A DNA stretch of 64,000 nt from Bacillota bacterium (GCA_023453795.1 JAEXSP010000016.1:1-64000); one strand, 5' to 3'; numbered from the stretch's first letter, positions 1 to 9,075 are shown. Notes: a model not told the origin generated them from the letters alone. A program made the numbers and translations.

Positions 1-335
1 ATAATAAAGCCGGATAATTCGGCTATCGGTACATTGTACTTAATATAGATAGCATTTGGGGACTGGGACTGATGTGGTTGAGACTTGAAGGGGAGAAGTG
101 CCAGTAAATGAAGCAAGACCAGTAAAAAGAAACAAGGCAATTCCAACAGTTGCCTTGTTTCCCCCCCAAAAAATAATATGATAATTGACAACGTTACCCT
201 AATTTAAAAAATAATAGGATATAATGGTTATGTATATTATGCCAGAAATATAAAATATGTTGTAATACGTAATAAATGTTCATGATATTTTGATTTTTGG
301 CTGAATATAAAAAATTAATATGAGGGGGAAAAATT
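1..335. other. Intergenic region upstream of the secreted toxin-like gene
   Basis: No convincing gene is seen. Positions 130-160 form an 11-bp perfect inverted repeat (AAACAAGGCAA and its complement, 9-nt loop). On the minus strand it is followed by a T-rich tract, and on the plus strand by a run of C, so it may be a terminator of an unseen neighbour. A perfect TTGACA lies at 185-190 and a perfect TATAAT at 220-225, but they are 29 bp apart, too far to form one promoter. Confidence 0.4.
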
Positions 336-3300
336 GTGAGAGTTTTTAAGAAAAGCACTTCAATAGTTTTAATGTTAATTCTAATGCTCCAATGTCTCAA
401 TCTAAGCTGTTTCACTCAGAGCGTATTTGCCGAAACAGGAACAGATACAAGCATTAAAGTTCAGATGTACAATGCAGACAGAAACGGCATCACAAATACG
501 CTTTCACCAAGATTTAAAATAGTCAATACAGGTACGCAGCCTGTAAAGCTTTCGGACATTAAAGTAAGGTACTACTTTACAGTAGACGATGAAAAGCAGC
601 AAAGCTTTTCCTGTGATTATTCCACCGTTGGGAATTCAAATGTTACAGGAGCTTTTGTGAAAATGCCCGAGCATTTAACTACAGCAGACTATTATCTTGA
701 ACTTGGCTTTAATTCTTCAGGCACTATTGCGCCAAACAGTTCGGTTGAGGTGCAGTCAAGGATATATAAAACAGATTGGTCAAATTATACCCAGACAAAT
801 GATTACTCATTTAATTCAAATGATACGAATTATACAGACTTTGACAAAGTTACAGCATATATCGGCGGTAGGCTTGTATGGGGGAAAGAAGCAAGCAGCA
901 ATGCTGTTAAGAAAGCTATAGCGGCAAAGGCACAGATGTACAATGCAAACACATCGGCTCAATGCAATACCATATCCCCCAGATTCAAAATACAAAACAC
1001 AGGCACAGAGCCGATAAATCTGACAGACCTTAAGCTTAGATATTTTTATACGGCAGAAAATACAGGAATAAAACAGAATTTCTTTTGTGACTATTCCAAC
1101 ATTGGAGCATCAAAAGCAACAGGGGTATTTCAACAATTGCCTGACTCGGAGAACGGCTGTAATTGCTATTTGGAAATAGGTTTTACAAGTGATTCGGGCA
1201 TTTTAAACCCGGGTAATACAGTTGAGTTACATACCCGTATTGCTAAAGAGGATTGGAGCAATTATAACCAGACAAATGACTATTCCTTTAATGGAAAGTC
1301 AACAAATTATGTTGATTGGGACAAGGTAGTGATATTGATTAACGGCAAACCGGTTTCAGGGGTATACCCATATCATGTAACCGGTATTGTTCTTACGCCT
1401 GCCCAGTTAACGCTGAATACCGGGGAAAGTACAAAAATCAGTGCAGAGGTACTGCCAAAGGAAGCCATTTACAACAATATTGAATGGACAAGCTCAGACC
1501 CCGGCGTGGCAACTGTTGATCAATATGGTACAGTTACAGCGTTGGGTCAAGGTACGACAGAAATCACAGCAGCGGAAAAGACCAGCGGTGTAAGCTCAAA
1601 ATGTACAGTAAATGTATTGAATCCAGAGCCTGAAACCCCATGGCTGGATTACAGCGATGAAGCCTTCGGGGTAATACTTGACTGGTCAGGCGTCGAAGGT
1701 ACGGAAACTTACTGTGTCAAAAAGAAAACCGATACAGGAGACTATGCAACTGTGGCAGCCGACGTAAGCGGAACAAGATATCTGGATACAGATGTAGAAC
1801 CGTTAAAGGTCTATACCTACAAGGTTTGTCCGGTAAACAGCCAGGGTTCGGGATACGACTCGAACGAAGTAACCGTAAAGCACCTTAATGAGGATGCCGA
1901 CAATGACGGCTTGCCGGATGCGTATGAAGGACTTGCGGAGTGCGATAGATTTAACCCGGATACCAATGCCAACGGAATACCTGACGGGAAAGAAGACTTT
2001 GATAATGACGGGGTTACAAACGAAGATGAGGTTGTACACGGAACCTTGATATATGATGCAGATAGCGACCAGGACGGATTGCCTGACGGAGCCGAACTGA
2101 AAACATACGGAACAGACCCGGCAAAGCCCGACACAGATGAAGACGGACTTTGGGACGGGGATGAAATAAAGCTTGGAACAAACCCTCTGAACAAAGACAC
2201 TGACGGAGACGGGATTCGAGACGGGGAAGAGAAATTCAACCAGACCATTTCTAAGGATATACAACCGGACGGGTCAGCCATTCCGCCGACTTTGAAAAAT
2301 GTAAGCATAGAATTGACCTGTACAGGAGATGCCCAAAGGACAACAGTTGTAGAAAGTGTTTACGGGGCAGATGCTATGTCCTCGGACGTAGTAGGCCTTG
2401 TAGGATACCCTGTAAGTATTGAAACCGAATCCAAGTTTGACAGCGCGAAAGTTAAATTTACATATGATGAAGCCCTGCTGAACGGCACATCAGAGGATGA
2501 CTTGGGTGTACTGTGGTACGATGAGCAGAACGACAACTTTGTATATATTCAGCCGACAGTAGATAAGGTTAACAATATAGTAGAATTTGAGACAACCCAT
2601 TTCAGCAAATACATGCTGGTTGACAGAAAAAAATGGTTTGATACATGGCGGAACAGAATATCCTACAGGAATCCAAATAGTACGGAAACAAAATATTATG
2701 ACGTAGTACTTTCAATAGACAGTTCAGGAAGTATGATTGACAGTGATCCCAATAATCTTAGAAAAACAGCGGCTAAAAGCTTCGCTGATGCATTTTTACC
2801 GGGTGATAAGGGAGCAGTAGTGGACTTTGATGGATATGCAACAGTACTTATTCATCTTACTCAGGACAAAGATGGGATAAAAGCTGCAATAGATAAAATC
2901 GATTCAGATGGTGGCACAGATATTGGAGAGGCTGTAAGTGCTTCAATAAATGAACTTATATCAGAACATGCAACTGTTGGAAACAGCAAGGCAATAATAT
3001 TGTTGACGGACGGATATGGAGACTATGATGAATCATTAACACAGACTGCAGCAGCAAATAATATAAAAATATATACAATAGGCCTTGGAGATTACGTTGA
3101 TGAAAGCCTCCTTAAGTCAATAGCAAGCGGGACAGGAGGGAAATACTATAAGCTTTCAGACTCATCGCAGCTAATTGATGCATTTAGCCGAATATCCGAA
3201 GATACGATAGATCAGATAGACCCGACAGATTCAGACAATGACGGTCTTCCCGATATTGTTGAAAGAAACGGAATACGGTTAAGCAATGGAAGGATAATAT

Positions 3301-5042
3301 ACAGCGATCCGGCGAAACCGGATACTGATGAGGACGGCTTGTATGACGGCTCTGAAGCAGTAAAAATAGCAAGAGATCAAATAAGCTCTTATGATGGTTC
3401 AATAATAAAATGCACATATTTAAAGGTGAATAGCTATTCAGACAGGAAAGATACTGACGGAGATGGAATAAATGATAAAAATGACCCATATCCTCGTGAT
3501 AAAAACAAGCCTTGGTATTTGGCAGCACCTCGTGAAAATATTAAACATGAAAATAACAAAAATGACGTAATCGTCTTGCAAAAAGCGCTGGTTGCCGGGG
3601 GCTACCTTGTAATGCCGATAGATTCAAATACAAATAACCCTCAAGCTTATGGAGAGTTTGGCGGAATAACCGACAATGCAGTAATGAAGTTTCAGAAAGC
3701 AAAAGGATTAAATCAGGATGGAATAGTAGGGAGCGATACATGGAATGCCCTGAAGCTCCCGTGGGATGATAATAAAAAGCAACCGGACAGGTCAAGCATA
3801 AAGTATAAGAACATTTTGAATAACAATCTTGTATTAAGTCAGAGAAATCTTGCATTAAACAAGCCTGTTTCAGTAAGCTCCGTACAGGCTAATAGCGGAT
3901 TTGTCGCTAAAAATGCGGTAGATGGCAATACATTGACCAGATGGTCATCAGAATATTCAGACCCACAGTGGATATGTGTCGATTTAGGATCAAATCAGAA
4001 GGTAGGCAGAGTAGTACTCAAATGGGAGACAGCATATGCAAAGTCATTCAAGATTCAAGTGGCAACAGACAAACTGAAGCTGGATTGGCGAGATGTTTAC
4101 TCTACGACTTCCGGTAATGGAGGGAAAGACGATATAAGCTTTGCAACGGTAAAAGCCAGATATGTAAGGGTTTATGGGATTGAAAGAGCTACATCTAATG
4201 GATATTCGCTATACAGCTTTGATGTGTATGCTAATGAGACGAGTAATGATGTAGTTACTGTTGCTGAAGCAAAAGCTTATTTACTACTTTTACTAGAAGG
4301 CTTTAACTCAGAATTGATTTTAAACAAGGATGGAAATATAGATGATGTTCTTACAGATAATTTCTTAAAAGTGGCAAAAACTTCGGCAGAAAGCTTTGAA
4401 CCTTGGTATCCTGATGATTATAATAGGTATAAGACTAGTAATTCAACAACTGACTTATTTAGTTTTATTAAAAAGTGTGCTTTAATGAAAAGTGAGATAT
4501 GGGAAGACATTGAACTTTATATGCCTGACGACTATCAAGAAAACTTAAGCTCAATTAATGTAAGTGATATTGCTCAAAAATTATATAAGAATGCCACTCC
4601 AGAAATGAAACGGGCATTGGGAGATTTCTATGGAGTGGCGGTATCAGATTATATACAAGCCCTTATTATTTTTGGTGGATTGAAACTTTATAGTCCAGAA
4701 ATTAGTCAACAAAATGTTGGCGGAAAAAAAATATATTATCAAGTAACATCAAAAGAAAGGGCTCAACAAATTATGCAAACAGGGGAACTAACAGGAGAGG
4801 AGTTTAAAGAAGTATATGCTTTTAGTAAAAGACCTACTTTATCACAGGCTAAATTGTCAGGAGCAAGATACTATGAAACTGTAATTGCTTTTGAGACAGA
4901 TACATCATTTATAAATGATCCTATGATAAATGGTAAACTTGCAGGAATTGCGAAAATCAGCGCACGTCCAGGACCGATTTCTATTAGTAACGTGCAGGAA
5001 GTGGGGTTTTATAGACCATGGTATCTATTTTGGAGAAGGTAG
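336..5042 (+). CDS. Secreted multidomain polymorphic-toxin-like protein with two CBM3 modules and a VWA domain
   Basis: The start is GTG with SD GAGGGGG 7 nt upstream. The 1568-aa product begins with a signal peptide (about 1-33). Domains follow in order: CBM3 (about 38-190), second CBM3 (about 199-345), Big_2 Ig-like (about 348-428), FN3-like (about 435-515), thrombospondin-3-type Asp-rich Ca-binding repeats (about 518-640), VWA with MIDAS residues DSSGS, GGTD and TDG (about 786-955), more Asp-rich repeats (about 963-1052), PG_binding_1 (about 1075-1142) and F5/8 type C (about 1169-1302). A unique C-terminal region follows, whose last 100 residues (from about 1465, VTSKERAQQIM to the end) form a compact globular block. 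CBM3 binds cellulose and PG_binding_1 binds peptidoglycan. The modular stalk, swappable tip and overlapping downstream gene are typical of polymorphic toxins. The tip resembles ADP-ribosyltransferase-like toxin ends only vaguely, so its activity is unproven. Confidence 0.8.
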   Translation: MRVFKKSTSIVLMLILMLQCLNLSCFTQSVFAETGTDTSIKVQMYNADRNGITNTLSPRFKIVNTGTQPVKLSDIKVRYYFTVDDEKQQSFSCDYSTVGNSNVTGAFVKMPEHLTTADYYLELGFNSSGTIAPNSSVEVQSRIYKTDWSNYTQTNDYSFNSNDTNYTDFDKVTAYIGGRLVWGKEASSNAVKKAIAAKAQMYNANTSAQCNTISPRFKIQNTGTEPINLTDLKLRYFYTAENTGIKQNFFCDYSNIGASKATGVFQQLPDSENGCNCYLEIGFTSDSGILNPGNTVELHTRIAKEDWSNYNQTNDYSFNGKSTNYVDWDKVVILINGKPVSGVYPYHVTGIVLTPAQLTLNTGESTKISAEVLPKEAIYNNIEWTSSDPGVATVDQYGTVTALGQGTTEITAAEKTSGVSSKCTVNVLNPEPETPWLDYSDEAFGVILDWSGVEGTETYCVKKKTDTGDYATVAADVSGTRYLDTDVEPLKVYTYKVCPVNSQGSGYDSNEVTVKHLNEDADNDGLPDAYEGLAECDRFNPDTNANGIPDGKEDFDNDGVTNEDEVVHGTLIYDADSDQDGLPDGAELKTYGTDPAKPDTDEDGLWDGDEIKLGTNPLNKDTDGDGIRDGEEKFNQTISKDIQPDGSAIPPTLKNVSIELTCTGDAQRTTVVESVYGADAMSSDVVGLVGYPVSIETESKFDSAKVKFTYDEALLNGTSEDDLGVLWYDEQNDNFVYIQPTVDKVNNIVEFETTHFSKYMLVDRKKWFDTWRNRISYRNPNSTETKYYDVVLSIDSSGSMIDSDPNNLRKTAAKSFADAFLPGDKGAVVDFDGYATVLIHLTQDKDGIKAAIDKIDSDGGTDIGEAVSASINELISEHATVGNSKAIILLTDGYGDYDESLTQTAAANNIKIYTIGLGDYVDESLLKSIASGTGGKYYKLSDSSQLIDAFSRISEDTIDQIDPTDSDNDGLPDIVERNGIRLSNGRIIYSDPAKPDTDEDGLYDGSEAVKIARDQISSYDGSIIKCTYLKVNSYSDRKDTDGDGINDKNDPYPRDKNKPWYLAAPRENIKHENNKNDVIVLQKALVAGGYLVMPIDSNTNNPQAYGEFGGITDNAVMKFQKAKGLNQDGIVGSDTWNALKLPWDDNKKQPDRSSIKYKNILNNNLVLSQRNLALNKPVSVSSVQANSGFVAKNAVDGNTLTRWSSEYSDPQWICVDLGSNQKVGRVVLKWETAYAKSFKIQVATDKLKLDWRDVYSTTSGNGGKDDISFATVKARYVRVYGIERATSNGYSLYSFDVYANETSNDVVTVAEAKAYLLLLLEGFNSELILNKDGNIDDVLTDNFLKVAKTSAESFEPWYPDDYNRYKTSNSTTDLFSFIKKCALMKSEIWEDIELYMPDDYQENLSSINVSDIAQKLYKNATPEMKRALGDFYGVAVSDYIQALIIFGGLKLYSPEISQQNVGGKKIYYQVTSKERAQQIMQTGELTGEEFKEVYAFSKRPTLSQAKLSGARYYETVIAFETDTSFINDPMINGKLAGIAKISARPGPISISNVQEVGFYRPWYLFWRR

Positions 5043-5701
5043 AAATAAAAGATTTAAATATAACTTGTATATGTCGGTTTAATGATTATGGAAATATTAG
5101 AGATACGCTTGCCAATTTTTCATATACCTTTTTACCAGGTAGGGTTTATGGGTTAATTGGTGAGTTTGGAACAGGTGGTTGGGCTTTATCGTACGTGCTA
5201 ACAGGAAATGTAAAATCTTTTGAAGGAAAGATAAGTATTAATCAGGATTTAGCAGATGCTAGTTATTTAAAAAGGATATCATGCTATACTGGTGCAGATG
5301 ACTATAGCAGTATTTTGAGCAAGTTTAATAAAACAGTTCAAAAACAAATAGATATGGGTATAAATAATAAAAAAAGTTTCGATGTGAACTACAATAGTAT
5401 TATTGATAAATTTAAACTAACAAAAGAGAGAGTAGGTCGTCCACTAAAATACACAGGCGAAGAAAAATGGAAATGCTCTATGGCTATTGGTTATGCGAAC
5501 GGAAAGCTTATCTACTGTTTTCCATGGCTAAATTCAGGAAGTATATATCATCTAAAGGAGCATATATTATTATGTATGTCTATTTTAAAAGAAGCAGGTG
5601 CTATTGTAATAATTCCTACTACAAAGAAAGAGACGCTGTTAAATATTGCTGATGAATTTGTAAATATTAAAGGCGTTTATGATGTTATTCACGGTTTATA
5701 G
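5018..5701 (+). CDS. Degenerate ABC-ATPase-like protein, candidate immunity protein
   Basis: This 227-aa protein starts 25 bp inside the end of the toxin-like gene, which implies translational coupling. The fold is recognisably an ABC nucleotide-binding domain: 'VYGLIGEFGTGG' aligns with a Walker A region, a TGEEKWK stretch sits where the LSGGQ signature should be, and LIYCFPW sits at the Walker B position. The Walker A lysine is replaced by glycine and the Walker B Asp-Glu by Phe-Pro, so ATP hydrolysis is not expected. No permease gene is adjacent. Position and overlap argue for protection of the producer from the upstream toxin tip; this is inference. An alternative is an unrelated regulatory paralog. 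A GTGGGG sequence about 11 nt upstream could serve as SD. Confidence 0.6.
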   Translation: MVSILEKVEIKDLNITCICRFNDYGNIRDTLANFSYTFLPGRVYGLIGEFGTGGWALSYVLTGNVKSFEGKISINQDLADASYLKRISCYTGADDYSSILSKFNKTVQKQIDMGINNKKSFDVNYNSIIDKFKLTKERVGRPLKYTGEEKWKCSMAIGYANGKLIYCFPWLNSGSIYHLKEHILLCMSILKEAGAIVIIPTTKKETLLNIADEFVNIKGVYDVIHGL

Positions 5702-5815
5702 CTATATAAGAATAATAACAACAACTGTATTTTAAATTATAAGGCAGTGAAGCCTAGTGAAAATCAGTATTTGCCACACTGGTTCAATAACATGAGGCTG
5801 GGATAAATAAGACTT

Positions 5816-5860
5816 AAACCTCGATAGATAGTAATATACTACTCTATTGAGGTTTTGTTT
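5816..5860 (+). terminator. Rho-independent terminator after the toxin/immunity pair
   Basis: Arms 5816-5833 and 5837-5855 (AAACCTCGATAG and near-complement, one bulge, two mismatches) form a long stem ending in GGTTTT followed by GTTTTAG. It lies about 115 nt beyond the stop of the ABC-like gene. Confidence 0.65.
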
Positions 5861-6243
5861 TAGCTATAAAAAATATCAAAGATAAATAGTGCTTGCTTAA
5901 TGACTAACAACAGTGAAATACGCATAACAAGAAAACAGTTTTACAATTAGATAGTAATAGGGACAGATTAACTGTTAGACGTAGGTGAGGTAAAAGTGTA
6001 TGGAACAGACCTATTAAAAATGATATGTATGGCAGTGATTACCATAGCAAGGATCAACTTTATACAACCACCATAGCACTTTAATATCAACTTTTTACAC
6101 CTTTTAAATTGTAAATTTAAACCGATTAAAAAAGTTGTCGGTTATAAGAGCATTAATAATACTTATAATTACTAAAGCAATAAGGAGCAATATCTAACAG
6201 CAGCTGAAAACAATCCAGCATTATGTTTGTAGTTCTGTTTGAC

Positions 6244-6284
6244 TTCTTGTGCGCACAATATTATATTTAATGTACGCACAAGAA
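6244..6284 (+). promoter_or_regulatory. Inverted repeat, probable operator of the RHH gene
   Basis: TTCTTGTGCGCACA (6244-6257) and TGTACGCACAAGAA (6271-6284) are complementary at 13 of 14 positions with a 13-nt spacer, ending just before the SD AGAGGTG of the RHH gene. The left arm contains the perfect palindrome TTGTGCGCACAA. Ribbon-helix-helix regulators commonly bind such sites at their own promoter; that this one does is inference. Confidence 0.5.
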
Positions 6285-6297
6285 AAGAGGTGAATAT

Positions 6298-6480
6298 ATG
6301 GCGCAAGGGAAAAAAGGGCGCCCGCCGTCCGATAAATCCCTAAAAGACAGAATCTTTATAAGGGTAGATGACGATACAAAGGGAAAACTTGACAAATGCA
6401 CTGTAAAACTAAATACTACTCGTTCAGATGTTGTACGAAAGGGTATTGGAATGGTGTACAAATCCCTTGATAAAAAATAA
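6298..6480 (+). CDS. Small ribbon-helix-helix (CopG/Arc-type) DNA-binding protein
   Basis: This 60-aa basic protein has SD AGAGGTG 7 nt upstream. The N-terminus (GKKGRPP) is a basic tail. Then a beta strand (RIFIRVDDDTKGKL) and two helices (DKCTVKLNTTRSDVVRKG) fit the RHH fold used by CopG, Arc and MobC-type proteins. It is the first gene of the mobilizable-element block and sits next to an inverted repeat, so self-regulation of the element or control of copy or transfer functions is likely. No toxin partner is adjacent, so an antitoxin role has no support. Confidence 0.65.
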   Translation: MAQGKKGRPPSDKSLKDRIFIRVDDDTKGKLDKCTVKLNTTRSDVVRKGIGMVYKSLDKK

Positions 6481-6613
6481 GGAAGCGGCGCTCTCCAACC
6501 AAGAATCACGCTACTTCCCTCCTGCAACCTAAAAGGCAGACTGCACAAATATTCTATTATGTGCGAGCCTTTCCTTCAAGGAGTTGCAAATAAAGATTGA
6601 AAGGATGAAGCAT

Positions 6614-6721
6614 ATGAAAAGCATTTTGGAAGAACTCTTTGATGCCATTAAACCCCAAAATATTTGGTACTATGGGCATATGGAAAAACAAGCTTTCAAA
6701 GGACTGGAAGGGGGAAGCTAG
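6614..6721 (+). CDS. Short 35-aa protein of the mobile element, DUF6809-like N-terminus
   Basis: ATG at 6614 opens a 35-codon frame (MKSILEELFDAIKPQ...) ending at TAG 6719-6721, with weak SD AAAGGATG 7 nt upstream. The first 15 residues resemble the start of DUF6809-type proteins found in Clostridia mobile elements, which are normally 80-100 aa, so this copy looks truncated. The next gene begins 5 nt after its stop, so it may now serve mainly for translational coupling. The domain assignment is from memory and weak. Confidence 0.4.
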   Translation: MKSILEELFDAIKPQNIWYYGHMEKQAFKGLEGGS

Positions 6722-6726
6722 TGCTA

Positions 6727-7062
6727 ATGAAGATTGAAACTTGCACATATAATGATGAGAACGATACGATTAATGTACTTGCCACGGATGGCAGAAAAAT
6801 GTGTATCTTGTGTACCGCAATTGAGAACAGTATACATATGGACTTGATAGGCCGCTCAAAGCTGGTATGGCTTAAAGACAATGAACCCTCTACCTATGCG
6901 GAGCTTGTTATCACAGAAAGGTTACAGGGCTTCTTAGATCAATATGCGAAAAGCTACTACCTGCAACAGGAGATAATCGAAAACCGGCTTACAGAGCATT
7001 TTGACGGCGATAAGGCTTACGCTGCCGCTATTGCAAGGGAAATTATGATGTATAATAGATAA
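6727..7062 (+). CDS. Mobile-element protein of unknown function, DUF6061-like
   Basis: I place the start at ATG 6727 (MKIETCTY), preceded by GGAAGGGGGAAG, rather than at an upstream TTG that overlaps the 35-aa gene in another frame. The product is 111 aa. A beta-rich N-terminus (about 1-45) precedes SKLVWLKDNEP and an alpha-helical C-terminus. Similar small proteins with this opening and a 'W/YL-x-x-N-x-P' motif are frequent in Clostridia conjugative elements next to recombinases. Function is unknown. Confidence 0.6.
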   Translation: MKIETCTYNDENDTINVLATDGRKMCILCTAIENSIHMDLIGRSKLVWLKDNEPSTYAELVITERLQGFLDQYAKSYYLQQEIIENRLTEHFDGDKAYAAAIAREIMMYNR

Positions 7063-7070
7063 TAAATTAC

Positions 7071-7125
7071 AATAACCCCAACTAATCGAAATTACTTTTG
7101 GTATCAATTGGGCGGGGTTATTTTG
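7071..7125. terminator. Bidirectional terminator between convergent genes
   Basis: AATAACCCC (7071-7079) pairs with GGGGTTATT (7114-7122) around a 34-nt loop, followed by TTT. It lies between the plus-strand gene ending at 7062 and the minus-strand DUF6076-like gene ending at 7209. The T tract is short and the loop long, so termination may be weak. Confidence 0.4.
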
Positions 7126-7208
7126 CCTTTCGTTATTTTGTTAAGCTTTCAGTTCCAGTTTATAGGCTACAAGTGTTTTGAATTAGCTTATGTGCAAGCT
7201 GAGCCAAT

Positions 7209-8426
7209 TTATTTATTCCCAAGCCATTCCTTTAATTCATCTAAAGATGGCTTCTCGTTTTCTGGTAGCCTACTATCTTCACAAAGTTGAGTTTTTTCAA
7301 GGGCTTTTACATTCCACTCTTTAAAATCTTTCTTTGTCAGCATCCCATATTTGATACGAGCGTGCATCCGCTTGTAGGCCGTTAAATATTCTTTGTAGGC
7401 ATCAGATTTTTTCGTTCGTGCGTTAAAATCCCTTGTGGAGCCAAGGTGCTGGCAGGTCTGCTTTTTCCCTTTCGGAATTCTGCTGCAATACTTCGTACCG
7501 TAATCACCCTTTAATACAAAATACTTCCCGCACCATTCACATTTTTTGACTGCAATGTTGTTCAAAATCATTTGATACAATTCAAGGTAAATTATGTCGG
7601 CAAAGCTGTTTACCTCATAGGCATCATAAAGCTGCACATTCTCCTGCTTCAAAAATTCAATAGTACTGTCTATTGCATCCTGCGGTGTTTTGAGTTCATC
7701 AAGGGAAGCCAATTCCCATACTGTGCTTACATCAAAATCGTCAGGCAGCTTTTTGTAAAACACATTGTAATCCTTCATAGGGATTTTATCGGGCAGGGTG
7801 ATGATCCTGCTCTTAAAGCTCCGGGGCAGGCTTCCCCTTCGGCTGGCTGCGTAGAAAAAATATCTTTTTTCTGCTGTCAAGCTGTTCAGCTTTTCCGTAT
7901 CCATATCCAGGCAGAACCCGATGATTTCCAAAGCTTTTTCTTTCAGACACTTCACATTCAGCAAATCATTCAACAGTATAGTATTATCCACAGGCAGGAT
8001 GGAAGTATATAAATCAACCAGCTTGAAATAGGGATGTATATGCTCGTGCCGTTTTACGAAATCATAAATGGCTACTTTCTTTGCAAACTCGTCAAGGCTG
8101 ATATGATTCTGCTTTAAATAATTCTCCACGTACTCATTCAGTACGCCTTTCAAATCATAATCAAAGTCGGAAGCATTTACAAGATGAAGGTTTTCAAGCA
8201 GTTCCAATCTGTCTTCCTCATAAAGAGATAGGGAAACTTCATCGTCCAGGGTAACAAAATCAATCAATAGTTCCCCGATGGCATAGGTATTCTGCCCATT
8301 GATTCCAAAAACGGTTATTTCTTTTTTCTGTGCGTTAAAGGTGACATAGTTTCTCAAATCGTACTCACTGTTTAAGCGGATATATCCTTCTCTGTCCTCC
8401 ATGGTAAAATAGTTTTTACGTATCAT
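7209..8426 (-). CDS. DUF6076-like zinc-finger protein of mobile elements
   Basis: The 405-aa protein has a predicted mixed alpha/beta N-terminal 270 residues. The C-terminal part has Cys pairs CEWCGKYF, a further Cys in YGTKYCSR and another in QTCQHLG, followed by a helical segment (AYKEYLTAYKRMHARIKYG). This layout matches the DUF6076 / CGNR-type zinc-ribbon family seen in Firmicutes integrative elements, where the finger probably binds DNA. It is transcribed opposite to the mobilization genes. The ATG at 8426 has AAGGAG 12 nt upstream and GGAAGG almost adjacent; ATG 8402 (MEDREG) is an alternative start. Role in the element is unknown. Confidence 0.55.
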   Translation of the reverse strand: MIRKNYFTMEDREGYIRLNSEYDLRNYVTFNAQKKEITVFGINGQNTYAIGELLIDFVTLDDEVSLSLYEEDRLELLENLHLVNASDFDYDLKGVLNEYVENYLKQNHISLDEFAKKVAIYDFVKRHEHIHPYFKLVDLYTSILPVDNTILLNDLLNVKCLKEKALEIIGFCLDMDTEKLNSLTAEKRYFFYAASRRGSLPRSFKSRIITLPDKIPMKDYNVFYKKLPDDFDVSTVWELASLDELKTPQDAIDSTIEFLKQENVQLYDAYEVNSFADIIYLELYQMILNNIAVKKCEWCGKYFVLKGDYGTKYCSRIPKGKKQTCQHLGSTRDFNARTKKSDAYKEYLTAYKRMHARIKYGMLTKKDFKEWNVKALEKTQLCEDSRLPENEKPSLDELKEWLGNK

Positions 8427-9075
8427 ATCCTTCCCTGCTCCTTTTATGGAAAATATAAATATGCCCTAAAATCGAAAATATATATTGTTCACAATTATAT
8501 TATAAATTGTATTGACACGTAATACAATAGAAAATACAATAAAAACAGAAAAATATTTATTGGTGTAATAAATATTTTCCATAAGGGAAACGGGGATAAT
8601 GACAAAGCTGCAACTGAATAGCATATCACGGTGAGAGATACAACGTCTTGATAACTGTTGCGCCAAGACCCCGGATGCATGGGCGAGCGAGCCAGCCTAA
8701 GGCTGATACATCAAGACTGGTAAAGTGGCTGGCAACGGCGGCTTGTTCGCCAAATGGCGGGAAAAACATGGCAGCTTCTGCGGTGCAGGGTGAAGGCATA
8801 GGAAAAGGGTAGCCGGGATATGTGCGTAAAGTACGTTGGAGCAATGGCTTGATGGGGTGGGTCAATCCCTGCTTCGGCTATGGTGGACAAAGGGGTGTTC
8901 ACAGGAGCGCCGGGGTGCTCTAACTACCCCTTCAGGGTAGGCCAGCATATTGTTTGTATAGACGGCTGGCTTTCGCCGCCACCTATACAAACAGCTTGTC
9001 GGGGTATACCCCCGAACCCCCAAAAGCTTCCCCCAGCCCCTAAAGGGGAGCAAAAACCAGAGAAAGGATGAATGT
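8427..9075. other. Non-coding region rich in short inverted repeats, candidate oriT region
   Basis: No protein gene is seen; the short open frames here lack SD sequences and family-like composition. The right part is more GC-rich than the neighbouring spacers and has several hairpins: CTACCC/GGGTAG at 8924-8940, the 11-bp repeat at 8951-8993, and CCCC-TAAA-GGGG near 9035-9050. It sits directly upstream of mobC and the relaxase gene, the usual place for an origin of transfer. Confidence 0.5.
8951..8993 (+). other. Inverted repeat, candidate nic-proximal oriT stem
   Basis: TGTTTGTATAG (8951-8961) and CTATACAAACA (8983-8993) are perfect 11-bp complements with a GC-rich 21-nt centre that can itself fold. 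It lies about 80 bp upstream of mobC. MobP/MobA-type relaxases bind an inverted repeat beside nic, so this is the best oriT candidate; the nic site itself cannot be placed. Confidence 0.5.

Larger units (their letters stand above)
5702..6297. other. Non-coding stretch, possible left flank of the mobilizable element
   Basis: There is no gene of credible length. It holds the terminator at 5816-5860 and the inverted repeat at 6244-6284, and is otherwise A/T-rich. A short open stretch near 5999-6076 (about 25 codons from a GTG) has no recognisable similarity. I looked here for the missing 5' half of the tRNA found at 12761-12798 and did not see it. Confidence 0.5.

Noticed and set aside
185..225. 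Promoter from TTGACA (185-190) and TATAAT (220-225)
   Set aside because: The spacing is 29 bp, too long for a sigma-A promoter.
1803..2308. Minus-strand open frames of 153 and 163 aa inside the toxin gene
   Set aside because: They arise from the Asp-rich Ca-binding repeats read in reverse; no SD and no domain.
8626..9071. Overlapping open frames on both strands upstream of mobC
   Set aside because: They lack SD sequences and recognisable families. The region is rich in inverted repeats and fits oriT better.
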